From: Pseudacidobacterium ailaaui
GTDB lineage: Bacteria; Acidobacteriota; Terriglobia; Terriglobales; Acidobacteriaceae
Direction: 5' to 3'
Assembly: GCF_000688455.1 (NCBI RefSeq)
Contig: NZ_JIAL01000001.1
Coordinates: 3,441,001 to 3,505,000 of the forward strand
Length of the DNA: 64,000 nt
Shown here piece by piece: positions 27,246 through 36,545 of this stretch. Below the pieces are notes generated by a model that was not told the DNA's origin, did not search any database, and worked only from the letters and a program-made list of their open reading frames with translations. Position 1 is the first letter of the stretch; every line of letters begins with the position of its first letter. A program made the translations under genes and the position numbers.

Positions 27246-29300
27246 CTACTCTACCAACGCCTTGAACACCGCATCCGCGGCGTCCTTGTAGAACTCAATG
27301 CTGATGCGTGTCCAGAGTTCGTCAGAGAGATCATTTAACTGACGGCGGGCTGCGACCGGCATCAGCAATGTCTGGGCCTGTTTATCAATAGCAAGCTCCG
27401 CGATCTGAACCGCATTCGGAATCAGGTCCACAGAACCGCCCAGGTTCAGTGCACCCACCACAATCGTTCCGCCGCGCGTATTTTTGCCAAGCAGGGCTCC
27501 GCACAGCGCAACCAGTACAGGGAGTCCTAAGCCTGTGCCGGAACGATCCGCATCGATGGCGCGCATTTGGATCGAAAACTCGTGCTCTCGGGGATCACGA
27601 TCGCCGACGAGTTCCTTTGCTCGTGTATAGAGGTTCTGCTCTCCAATTCGGACGCTCTCTCGAAACGCCGGTGGTACGGGCTGGTTCAGAATCTTCACTC
27701 CGCTGCCTGGTCCCGAGGTGACCTCCAGTCGATATAGCCCCACACCCGTTTCCGGCGACCCCATGCTGACGGCCCAAACCTGCCCTGGTGGTAAAGGATC
27801 GCTCTCAATCGCCTCATCGCTATGCAGCTCCGGTGTCGAAACGAACTGCTCGACGCCCTCAACGCCGAGCGTGTAGCTGAAATGCGTATTCCGAAATTCG
27901 CTCTTAAATACTCGTTTCTGCTGCTCTTTGACCCGCCGCCGTGATTCCAGAGCCAATCGCGTCATCCACTCCAGATCTTGATCTGGCACCGGCATCTCCG
28001 GGTTCGGATAGAGCAGTTTCAGCAGACCGCTCATCGTTTTATTCACCGCTTCAATATCGCGGCCACTCAGCGCGCCGCCCCAGTACACCCGCCCTTGAAG
28101 TGCATTTACCCGCGTGCCGGCGCGCAGCTTGTTCCAGCATTCGCTGAGAAAGTCACTCACCAGGCCAAAATGATCCGTCAGATGCTGCCCCGTCTTAAGC
28201 TTTGGAAAATCCCATCCCGGCGCGTAGGCATGCAAGCGGTCCAGGAATGCGGTATCGTTGCGCATCTCCGGCGGCAGTGGGCTTAGCAGGTGACCGATTC
28301 GCTGCTGGTGTTGTATGTCGACATCCAGATTGCCGAGCATCACGATGCTGCCATCGGCCCGGATATTCTCCTTGCCCCGGCTGAACTGGCCGGACGCCAT
28401 GTAGCCCTTCATGATGTTCACGCCGTCCTTCTGGTCGAAGGAAATCCCGGAGACTTCATCGAAGCAAACCACGTCATACTGGCAGACCAACCCGCGCTGG
28501 CCGCTGGCCATGTTCACGAACATCTTGGCTACCGTCGCCTTCCCGCCCGAGATCAGGTGCGAGTAGGGCGAAATCTGCTGGTAGATATGACTCTTGCCGG
28601 TGCCGCGAGGCCCAAGCTCCACCAGGTTGTAGTTGCGTTCGACGAACGGGACCATCCGCAACAGGGCCACCCGCCTGGCTCTTTCGTCCAGGCTCTCCGG
28701 TTCGAGGCCCACGGATCTTAACAGCAACTCGATCCATTCCTGCGTAGAGAACTTCGCCCGCCCTCGCGCCAAGACGTCGAGCGCGTCAGCCTTGGACATC
28801 TGAATCGGCCGAAGGCCATCTACAGCGAAGGCGCGGCCGTTGTGTTCCTGGCCGACCACAGCGTCATAGGAGAGTGTCACCTCCGCATAGAACCCGTCAG
28901 TAAGCATCCGCTCGTTCTCGCGAACCAGCTCATCGGCAATCCGGGCATCGCCGATCGCCAGGCTGGGCAATTCCGCCACATAGCAATCCCGCCGCGTGTC
29001 CAGCCGCGCCCGGACGATATCGATCACTTTCACTGGCCCGTGTTCCTTCGCCCGCGCCTTAAACAGCTCTTCCTGACCCGTGCGCACCGTGCGGTCTTTG
29101 AGTTGCTTCTCTACGATGGCCAGCCCTTCCTGAATCTCCTGTTCATCCACGCTCGCGCAATAGCGCCCGAGGAGGAACTCCACCACATAAGTGGGCACCG
29201 GATACTGCCGCGCGTATTTTCGCACCAGGTCCTTGCGCACCAGGTAGCCTTCAAAAGCCTCGGCGGCTTTATGATCTAAGGCGTCCATCACCACAGTCAT
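27246..29300 (-). CDS. brxL: BrxL, Lon-like BREX protein
   Basis: The intact 684-residue protein matches BrxL: an N-terminal domain, an AAA+ core with Walker A ELGPRGTGKSHIYQQ and Walker B-like VVCFDEVSG, and a C-terminal Lon-protease-like domain (DADRSGTGLGLPVLVALCGALLG, then NAVQIAELAIDKQAQTLLMP). BrxL is a DNA-binding component of BREX phage defence. Its start overlaps the pglZ stop (ATGA), and trlF follows 40 bases later. It is the best preserved BREX gene here. Confidence 0.9.
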   Translation of the reverse strand: MTVVMDALDHKAAEAFEGYLVRKDLVRKYARQYPVPTYVVEFLLGRYCASVDEQEIQEGLAIVEKQLKDRTVRTGQEELFKARAKEHGPVKVIDIVRARLDTRRDCYVAELPSLAIGDARIADELVRENERMLTDGFYAEVTLSYDAVVGQEHNGRAFAVDGLRPIQMSKADALDVLARGRAKFSTQEWIELLLRSVGLEPESLDERARRVALLRMVPFVERNYNLVELGPRGTGKSHIYQQISPYSHLISGGKATVAKMFVNMASGQRGLVCQYDVVCFDEVSGISFDQKDGVNIMKGYMASGQFSRGKENIRADGSIVMLGNLDVDIQHQQRIGHLLSPLPPEMRNDTAFLDRLHAYAPGWDFPKLKTGQHLTDHFGLVSDFLSECWNKLRAGTRVNALQGRVYWGGALSGRDIEAVNKTMSGLLKLLYPNPEMPVPDQDLEWMTRLALESRRRVKEQQKRVFKSEFRNTHFSYTLGVEGVEQFVSTPELHSDEAIESDPLPPGQVWAVSMGSPETGVGLYRLEVTSGPGSGVKILNQPVPPAFRESVRIGEQNLYTRAKELVGDRDPREHEFSIQMRAIDADRSGTGLGLPVLVALCGALLGKNTRGGTIVVGALNLGGSVDLIPNAVQIAELAIDKQAQTLLMPVAARRQLNDLSDELWTRISIEFYKDAADAVFKALVE

Positions 29301-31629
29301 GATTTCTCCCCTACACGCGTTGTTTGCGAGGTGATCACCTTGCCATCGCGGTCCAGCACGACAACCGAAGCTGCCGTGCCCTCGTGCGTATCGTCGGGAA
29401 CCGCCAGGCTGACCTCGCCGCTTGCGCCCACTTCTTTAATGGCTGCGACAATGCTGGTCCCCTCCTGCTTCCAATTCGTTCGCAAGTCTACTTTCACCAG
29501 CGGATCGTTCGTCTGAACGCGGATGCGGCAGCGCATTCCGCGCCATTCGACCGATTGGATGGTCGCTTGCGCGCCGCCGAAGCCGCGCTCGACATCCACG
29601 ACGGGGATGACGCATTCCTGCGGGCTGATGCCGCCGTGCGCGTAAACTTCGCCGTGGCGGAAACACGCAATTCCAGGCGGCGATGCGATCCGTACATCTG
29701 GGTTCCAATGCCACGGAGCCACAGGCGCCGACAACTCAGGCTGCCCTTTCACCAGTGCACATCTCGCCCATTTCGTTTCGGTGAGATAGGAAGGCAAATC
29801 GACCTTCGGCAACCCGCCGGGCAGAAGCAGCCAACCATGATCGGTCACCAGTCTTACGCGTTGCCAGCCGGCATCGAGCAGCGCCGCCACGCGCTCGGCG
29901 ATTCGCTCAGTTCGTCGGATAAAGAATGGACCAGGTCGGCCTGAAGGCTGTGGCCACGGCTGTCGATCGATCCACACTCGGTCCATCCGCCGCGCGACAC
30001 GCCTGAGGCATTCCGGATCTCATCGGCATCGAGCACTTCGACGCCGGCAGCTTCGAGCCTTTCCCGAAGGATTGGTGCGGTTAACGGCCGTGGCCCGGTC
30101 TTCGTCTCCATGACGGGCGTGAAGTCGGCGCCGTCCGCGCCGCGAATGCCGTCCTGGAATGGGATCGCGGCCGGTTTAGCCGTCGGAGTCACGGTCGGCA
30201 GAGGCGCGAGCCGCCAGGAGAGCGTGGCCTTCAGGGATCGTTCCTCGAGTAGCGCGGCAAGCTTTGCGGCCTGATCGAACCTCAACCCATCCACGAAAAC
30301 CAGACAAGTGTCCTGATTTGCAGAGGTTTTATCCACCCGCTCACGAGCAGTTTTAGGATCGGCTGCGAGCAGCGATTGAAAATGCCGGGCCGAGGTTTCG
30401 AGCCACGGCTGATATAACGCGCGCACCACTTGCGCCATCAGAGACGCATTCGCTCCCGCGCCGAAAAGGGCCAGAGCCTCCATCGCCGCCGCATCGCACT
30501 GCCAGCCGGACTCGGCGTAGGCGGAGGCGGCTGCCGTAAGCCCCGGCCCGCCTACCGGGGTCTGCGCAGCGCGGGCGAGGCACGCTAACGGCGCAAGCGC
30601 TTTCGCCCAAGGGCTCCAATCGAGACGAGCCCACACCCAACCCCGCCGTTCCCCGTGCCGGGCTTCGAGTTCCAGCACCTTCGCGCATGCAGCGGCATGG
30701 GCCAGGTGTGGCACGGCCGCGAGCGCCTGTCTGAGTTCGTCCTCCTCCCGCTCATTGATTCGAGGATCTCGTGAACCGTCAAACGTGAGTTTCCCCTGAA
30801 CGGCGGCTGCGGGATCGCGCATCAGCTTGGCAACACCGCTATAAAGTTGGGGAGCCTCCGCAAAACGGTTCCACACCCGGTCCAGGCGCGGCTCGGCGCA
30901 TACCAAAAGCCCCGCGATTTCCGAGGGGGGGTTCTGCTCGGGGTCCAGGGCGAACTCGCTCCGGCAGACGGAGCGGAAACTCCCCCAGCGCGCGCCCTTT
31001 GCGCCTGCTTCGAACTTCTCGGGATGATTGAGCCAAAGAAGAACGTCCCTCACGGGATCAGCGACCGCGAGCTTGTCGAAATCGTCCGCATCGAGCCGCC
31101 GTCCTTCGAGCGCGCGAAGATCCACCTCGGCCAACAGGGGTAGGGCGCGCAGCATCGCTTCCTCGGTCTGCCGGTCGGCGGCGATATCGAGGCCCAGGCC
31201 ATCGTTAGAAACCAAAAACGCCCGCACGGTCCAGTCGTGGCCATTCGATTGATGCCAGACGCGCCCGCGGTATTGGAGTTCCACCAGCGGCTGCAAATGC
31301 GCGGGGCAATCCGCCGCGGCGCGCAGGTCCTGCCTCCGCACGTGTGGAAGATAGAGAACGGGAATCTCGCCCGGAGGCAGACCGTCCGGCAGGGCTCGAT
31401 CGACCACGCACTTGAGCCAGATCGCCGGCCCGGTGCGCGTCTGCGGGTTGTACGAGCCGAGTGTATAGATCCAGGGAAAGACCGCGCGCAGCGCGGGCAG
31501 CAAAGAGAGCCATTGCGCCTCGGCATCGGTCCAAAGGATGGTCGCCGGCGCGGCCCAACCCTCAGCCGGCCGCATGGAGGCGGCCAGCGATTCTTTGATC
31601 GCGTCAAACAAAGTGCGATGCTTCTTCAC
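29297..31629 (-). pseudogene. pglZ: PglZ-domain protein (BREX type B-like), one frameshift
   Basis: Two overlapping frames, 31629-29854 and about 29905-29297, together encode about 775 residues of a PglZ protein. Alkaline-phosphatase-superfamily landmarks are LVFVDGLRFDQAAKL in the first piece and RLVTDHGWLLLPGGLPKVDLP in the second. The frame changes near 29905, where loss of one base after LSDELS disrupts RIAERVAALLDAGW. Start and stop overlap neighbours as ATGA at both ends. PglZ is central to BREX, so a real frameshift would disable the system. The truncated first piece would lack the second metal-binding half. Confidence 0.82.
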
Positions 31630-32738
31630 AGGAGCCTCCCTTGCTCAGCTCTCTCCCATCGCGATCGACGCGCTTCGAAGGTCCGCCTCGCCATCTCCTC
31701 AATGCGCCCAGCCGCTTTCGCGATGAGGTCGAGTGATACGGATTCCGGAATGGCTCCCTCGCTGAGGTAACGTGACACGTAGGATGCGCTCGTGCCTTGC
31801 AGGCCGAGTCGGCTTGTGACCAGAAAGGCCACAGCCTCCGCTTCGATCTCAACCGTTTTATGACTCAAGTTGGTTCGGCTCGGCCACCAATAATCCTCGT
31901 CGGTTCCGAGATGGCCAAGATAGATGTGTGCAAGCTCGTGGCACACAACACCGTATCGACTGGGAGCGTCGAGTTCCTCGTGAATGGCGATCCTCATCTT
32001 GGACTCACGGTCCCCGCGAGCAATCGTCGCGAAGCCCGCGTTCGTTGAGGACAGCCGCTTGAAATCGATTCGGATCTTGTCCCGTTTGGCTGCATTCCCA
32101 AGAGTCCGTTCCAAGTATTCATCCTTCCACTCGCCGGCAAACGAAGCGAACTTGCTCAGTTCTTCGGGGAGGTCAGGACCTTCTGTCTGGTCCAAATCGT
32201 ACACAAGCAGCACCGGATGCATCGGCGCGAGGATGAGCATCGGTCGCGCGTCCTCTTTGAGCCGCCGTTTGAACCTCCGAAACCAGTCTTTCTCCGTGGC
32301 ATAAAACGAGCAACTGGGATTCTGAATGCGGACTAGCATGTTGTTGTAAGGGGCGTAGTCCTTGAATCGCCCCATGAAGTCGATCATTTCCTGAAAGGCT
32401 TTCGAACTGCGGTAGGCGAGGCTTTGCCGCAGCAAGGAGTCGATGCCGGATTGAATATCCTTCCGGGGCGATTCAGCTCCAGCCAAAACCTGATCGAGTT
32501 CATCTCGTTCGAGAAGAGCGTCCAGGTATTGCCGGCAGGAGTTCTGGAGTGAACTATCTTTCGTGAGCGCCTTGGCTGCGTCCTTGATCATCCAGCGGGA
32601 TTGCCAACCGAACGCTGACTCGATCTGCTCAACGAGTTCCCATGCCGAAGGTTGACGGTTCGAAAAGAGGATGTCGCGAATCGCCGCCTCGATCTGCTGT
32701 TCCGACACGGTTGCTTCTGGATTCAGTTCTTGGCTCAT
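31626..32738 (-). CDS. HExxH metallopeptidase (ImmA/IrrE-like) inside the BREX operon
   Basis: The 370-residue protein has a helical N-terminus, a central domain reminiscent of the ArdC N-terminal fold (YAPYNNMLVRIQNPSCSFYATEKDW), and a zincin site VCHELAHIYLGH followed by a downstream Glu-rich helix (EIEAEAVAFLV). It is probably a cytoplasmic regulator-cleaving or antirestriction-like protease. The frame is open upstream to 33002, but the ATG at 32738 overlaps the methyltransferase stop as ATGA, and its own stop overlaps pglZ the same way, so it is part of the operon. It is not a standard BREX component that I know. Confidence 0.75.
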   Translation of the reverse strand: MSQELNPEATVSEQQIEAAIRDILFSNRQPSAWELVEQIESAFGWQSRWMIKDAAKALTKDSSLQNSCRQYLDALLERDELDQVLAGAESPRKDIQSGIDSLLRQSLAYRSSKAFQEMIDFMGRFKDYAPYNNMLVRIQNPSCSFYATEKDWFRRFKRRLKEDARPMLILAPMHPVLLVYDLDQTEGPDLPEELSKFASFAGEWKDEYLERTLGNAAKRDKIRIDFKRLSSTNAGFATIARGDRESKMRIAIHEELDAPSRYGVVCHELAHIYLGHLGTDEDYWWPSRTNLSHKTVEIEAEAVAFLVTSRLGLQGTSASYVSRYLSEGAIPESVSLDLIAKAAGRIEEMARRTFEARRSRWERAEQGRLL

Positions 32739-34135
32739 GCTCCCGCCTTTCGCTTGCGCTCCCGCGCCTGCTTCTTGGTCTTGAGCGAATAGTGCAAGTC
32801 GTTCCAGCGGGCGCCGTCCAAGGCATCGCCGCCCATAAAATCGTCGCTGTGCTCGTCCCAACTCCAGAACCACGGGAAATCTTCCTTCGACCGGTGCGGT
32901 TCCTTGCCGCGATCTTTGCCGTAGTTGATCTTGGGCGTCACGCGCAGGATGCAGGCGCCCTTTTTGGGTTTGGTGACGGGCGCAAGCGAAGTCTGGAGCC
33001 ACGGGCGGATGTTCAGCCGCACGCCGTCATTGATGTCCGGCGCCCAGCCGATCGGCTGCTCGCGGAGCGGCTTCCAGCGGATAAAGAGGTCGTAAGGTGT
33101 TTCGCCTTCAAGGATTTTTTCGAGTTCGGCTTTGAGATGCTGCGCGGCGGTGAGCCGGGCGTCCGCGCCCTCCTTGCCGGCTTTCACTTCGCCCTGCTGG
33201 CGCTCGATCCAGCGGCCCACGTAGGTGTAGATCAGCTTTTCAAGCGTCTTGCGGCCTTCGCCGTTTGGCGCGGCGAGCTTGTGATAGTTCGCCAGCGCAT
33301 GAAAGCCGTCCTTGCGCCCGTCCCAGATGTGCCAGACGAAGGGGCGCTGATGGAAGATCTGACAATGCTCGGCAAAAAAACCGTCGCGGAGCCAATCTTC
33401 GAGCGAGTCCCATTCGCCCAGGAGTTCCTTGAGCTTTGCGGCGGACCATTCTTCGCCGTAGGCGTCTTTGAGCAGGGCGCGCAGGCGGTCGGCGGCCGAG
33501 GCTTCGCCAGCGATCGAGGCCAGCGGCACGATGCCATCGGCGTCGGCGTGCACTTCGAGGCCATCCGGGCCGAGCGCAGGACAGTCGAGGAAACTCGAAC
33601 CGGTCTGCCGCGGCCAGCGATAGCCAAGCAGGCGGGCGACGGCGACCTGGAGCGGGTGGTCGAAGCCTTTGGGGTGGCCATTGAAGAGCCACTGCGTGGG
33701 GTTGTCGGAGTGCGGCTTGGGGAGGCCGTTGGGAGATTTCTCTTGGGCGACGCGCTGCCAGTGTGCGAGGTCGAAGGGGACTTGAACTAGAGTGCCGGTG
33801 GCGGCATTAAGTTTGGATGTGACCATGCGAACATCATCGTTGTACTGTTGGGACTCACAGTAAGCCAAGATGGCAGGAAGAAAGGCATCGTCTATTGGAA
33901 CCAACACCGCCGTGATCTTGTCATGCGGCTGCCCAAGTGACAAACTGCAAAGCAGGGTTCTCATCTGCCCGACAACAACTCCAAGACGTCCCCACGCTTG
34001 AAAGCCTTGAACCCGCGCCGCTTCCGACTGCGCAAGGTCCCCCTCGCCGCCTGCCCACCGCAGAACACTGTCCCTTCTGAAGTCACAAGCGGCGTCTTGA
34101 GGTGACCGCTGGAACGCTACCCAGTCGCCGGTGAC
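32735..34135 (-). pseudogene. Eco57I/PglX-type adenine methyltransferase, C-terminal portion only
   Basis: The open frame from 34135 to 32735 encodes about 466 residues matching only the C-terminal part of large type IIG/PglX-like methyltransferases: VRMVTSKLNAATGTLVQVPFDLAHW, PLQVAVARLLGYRWP, RPFVWHIWDGRKDGF, YDLFIRWKPL, then a C-terminal WNDLHYSLKTKKQARERK. Similarity appears to run upstream of the first ATG (33964) to the in-frame TGA at 34136-34138. The catalytic N-terminal domain (NPPY) is absent. The cut coincides with palindromes at 34139-34202. No methylation activity is expected. Confidence 0.75.
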
Positions 34136-34138
34136 TCA

Positions 34139-34202
34139 TAACCGCACTTTTTCGGTTATGCCGATTAGTATATTAAATTTAACCGGCAAGTTTGCCGGTT
34201 AA
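34139..34202. repeat. Two AACCG-core palindromes at the BREX/type III junction
   Basis: TAACCG-N8-CGGTTA (34139-34158) is followed by an 11-base-arm palindrome, TTAACCGGCAA-GT-TTGCCGGTTAA (34179-34202). They share the AACCG/CGGTT core and sit in an AT-rich patch just beyond the truncated methyltransferase. They could be a recombination site, a mobile-element end or a bidirectional terminator. Nothing else is recognised between 34203 and 34379. Confidence 0.55.
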
Positions 34203-34379
34203 TGCATAAACCTCTTTAGACGAAGTCTCTGGTGTGGCCGCTGCGCCGTCATCTGCCCCGCGAAGTGTAAACCTGAGGAGGACTCGAAGATGTTTTTCTC
34301 GTTCGCATACGACGCCGACACCCGCCGTAGCGGCAATGAACGTACCGCGAGTACGCCGCCATGGAAGAGTCAGATCAAT

Positions 34380-35183
34380 TCATGCTGGTTCCCAAATGCC
34401 CTGATGGCCAATCCGATATTTACTGGCTTGTACGATTCTCGTCCCGGGGATCCAACATACGAATGCCAAAGAAGGCTTGGATCCGAACGCTCCGCTTTCG
34501 GTATTCGTCTCGCGGCCGACCAGTGGCTCAATTGCGCCTTGGTAATTATCGGCATCAGACGCCAGCGTGTGAGCGCCAAGCGCCGAATGACTAGGCACCT
34601 CGATGACTGGTCTTTCAGGATTCGTGTGCGCCGGGTATATGCCGAAACATGGTCCTTCAAGCGGCGTGACGGTGAAGGGCCGCACGCGTCCCCACCCGTA
34701 CGATCTCTCGCCGCCGATCTGTAAACGATTCAGAGCGCCGCGCCAGTTGAGTGTTGATCCCTCCCGTTCAAAGAGATATCCCGTGAGATACACCTGATCG
34801 CCGAAGCACGTGCGCGGCGCAATATACTCGACCTCATGCAAAGCGCCGTCGTCCGCGCTGTGGCCATCCTCAAGCGCGGTGCTCGCAAAACTGCTGAGGT
34901 AGAGCCACTCGAATTCGCGCCGGTTCCCGCCCCACGGCCAGAGGGGCACCTTGCCCGGAGTGGCTGAGATGAAGAAGTACGTCCACGCCAGTTCTTCATG
35001 AATCCGTCTTCCAACCTCGGCATAGTCCTGGCCGCCGGCATCGCGTGTGATGCGGGTCGTGAGAGCTCCCCAAATCGCCCGGCCAGGGACGTAGCGGCGT
35101 GTTGAGGCCAGATTTCCTATTCGTCTGTGCCCGACATGAAGCGGGGACAGAAGCTCGAGGACGATCTGATGTGCTTTCCACAT
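34380..35183 (-). CDS. RAMP-superfamily type III subunit (Cmr3/Csx10-like)
   Basis: The 267-residue protein has a RAMP N-terminal strand-helix (IVLELLSPLHVGHRRIGN, then YVPGRAIWGALTTRIT) and a glycine-rich loop GGERSYGWGRVR. It is the last gene of the effector operon and should be a Cas7/Cas5-like backbone or crRNA-handle-binding subunit. The ATG at 35183 follows the cmr5-like stop by 4 bases with GGGGCATAGG upstream. Which named family it belongs to is uncertain. Confidence 0.75.
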   Translation of the reverse strand: MWKAHQIVLELLSPLHVGHRRIGNLASTRRYVPGRAIWGALTTRITRDAGGQDYAEVGRRIHEELAWTYFFISATPGKVPLWPWGGNRREFEWLYLSSFASTALEDGHSADDGALHEVEYIAPRTCFGDQVYLTGYLFEREGSTLNWRGALNRLQIGGERSYGWGRVRPFTVTPLEGPCFGIYPAHTNPERPVIEVPSHSALGAHTLASDADNYQGAIEPLVGRETNTESGAFGSKPSLAFVCWIPGTRIVQASKYRIGHQGIWEPA

Positions 35184-35187
35184 CTGC

Positions 35188-35607
35188 CTATGCCCCAACC
35201 TGCGCCTTCAGGCTCTTTGCCGAATGCCTTGCGTAGATCAAGGCCTGCTCCCAAGTTTGTTTCACAAGCAAGAGGAGGTGCAGGTCCGAACAAATGTTCT
35301 TGATGACGAAATCGAGAATCTTGCGAAAATCGCCGGATTTCGTCAGGCTTATGGCGCCGAGCGTCTCAGCCAGATCGAGCAGGTTAGTCCGCACGGAAGT
35401 GGCCACGATGGAGGTCGAATCCTTCTCGCCGTTGATTTTCGAGCACAGGAATACGATGGCGGCGTAAGGGCCATTCTCCTGGATTACGCCAAGCGTCTTC
35501 GTAATCAGGTCTTCGGCAGCCTTGGCGGCTTGCTTCGTGGCTTCCACGTCCTTGAGGATCGCCTGCGCGGTCTTTGCGGCCCCCAGATCAAGATCGAGCG
35601 CGATCAT
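35188..35607 (-). CDS. cmr5: Cmr5-like small subunit of type III effector
   Basis: The 139-residue protein is almost entirely alpha-helical and of Cmr5 size. NGPYAAIVFLCSK and VRTNLLDLAETLGAI fit the small-subunit (Cas11-like) pattern. Small subunits line the belly of the complex and contact target RNA. Its start overlaps the cmr4 stop (ATGA). The identification rests on length, helicity and position as much as on sequence. Confidence 0.72.
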   Translation of the reverse strand: MIALDLDLGAAKTAQAILKDVEATKQAAKAAEDLITKTLGVIQENGPYAAIVFLCSKINGEKDSTSIVATSVRTNLLDLAETLGAISLTKSGDFRKILDFVIKNICSDLHLLLLVKQTWEQALIYARHSAKSLKAQVGA

Positions 35608-36545
35608 GCTGCTCCCCCCTGCGTCCAGTCATGGACCACGCGCAGCCTCCCGAACCCACGTGTGCCCATGCCGCCGACGCCCATGTATTCCATCAACCGG
35701 AAACCCGAGGAAACCACGTCTAAAGGGCGGCTCCAAGTGACGCCCATTGGGCCGCCGCCGTTATGTCTGTCGATTGTCACCGGGAAGGCGGGGTTGTAAT
35801 CGTCTTCGATCACATCACACCACAGCCAGGCGCCACGAGGAATGGCCTCGTAGGTGAACAGTGCTCCCTCTTTGGCCGCGCCTGTCTCAGAATCGATGCT
35901 CACGGATGTTCGGACCTCCAGGTTGCTGCTGACAACCTGCTCGAACATGCGAGGAGTGACAACGACAATCCGATCCTTGACGGCGGCGAAGGATGGTTGC
36001 ACGGTGAGGTTTCCATCTGAAATCGTTGTTAGCACAGGCTTCTCAAAAAGCAGCCACGAAAGGTTGATACTTCGGTTCCAGGCTAATGTGGCTGCGGGCC
36101 GCTCATCTCCCGGTGGACGTTGCGAAACCGAGAAGCCAGCCTCCTCCAGCAGTTCGGCTGTGCTTGCCCATACTGGCCCGGCCATCGACCGCACAGGAAA
36201 GAGCAAAAGCCTCGCATCGAAGATGCTCACGCGCCCTGCTTGGCCGCCAGATCCGCGGGTCGTGCCGAACGTGTAAACGATCGGGCAACGTCTTTTGTCT
36301 TCATCCTTGAGCTTCCTATGCTGTCCTGCGGCTTCAAGTTTTCCATACTCCATCGCGGCATAGCTCCGGGCAGCGCCCGCGAGCGTGGTCCCCGGAATCT
36401 TTGGCAAGTTCGTTCCGGGCTCCCGCGCAACCGGCATGTCCACGCGACCCAGCCGGAAGCCTCCTGTGCCAACATGAATCGGGTCCAACGTCAGAAATAC
36501 AAACCGGCGTTGTTCGTAAATCGGCGCAGTTTGTGCTTCACTCAT
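35604..36545 (-). CDS. cmr4: Cmr4-like RAMP, backbone target-RNA nuclease
   Basis: This 313-residue Cas7-type protein has the Cmr4 signature HVGTGGFRLGRVDMPVAREPGTNLPKIPG. The Asp in RVDMPV corresponds to the residue that cuts target RNA every six bases in Cmr4. The glycine-rich loop GVGGMGTRGFGRLRV is near the end. The catalytic Asp being present means the complex could still cleave RNA even though Cas10 looks inactive. The ATG at 36545 overlaps the cas10 stop by 8 bases. A GTG two codons earlier is possible. Confidence 0.87.
   Translation of the reverse strand: MSEAQTAPIYEQRRFVFLTLDPIHVGTGGFRLGRVDMPVAREPGTNLPKIPGTTLAGAARSYAAMEYGKLEAAGQHRKLKDEDKRRCPIVYTFGTTRGSGGQAGRVSIFDARLLLFPVRSMAGPVWASTAELLEEAGFSVSQRPPGDERPAATLAWNRSINLSWLLFEKPVLTTISDGNLTVQPSFAAVKDRIVVVTPRMFEQVVSSNLEVRTSVSIDSETGAAKEGALFTYEAIPRGAWLWCDVIEDDYNPAFPVTIDRHNGGGPMGVTWSRPLDVVSSGFRLMEYMGVGGMGTRGFGRLRVVHDWTQGGAA

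Noticed and set aside
32642-33790. 382-residue plus-strand frame
   Set aside because: It is antisense to the methyltransferase and metallopeptidase genes and has no recognisable domain.
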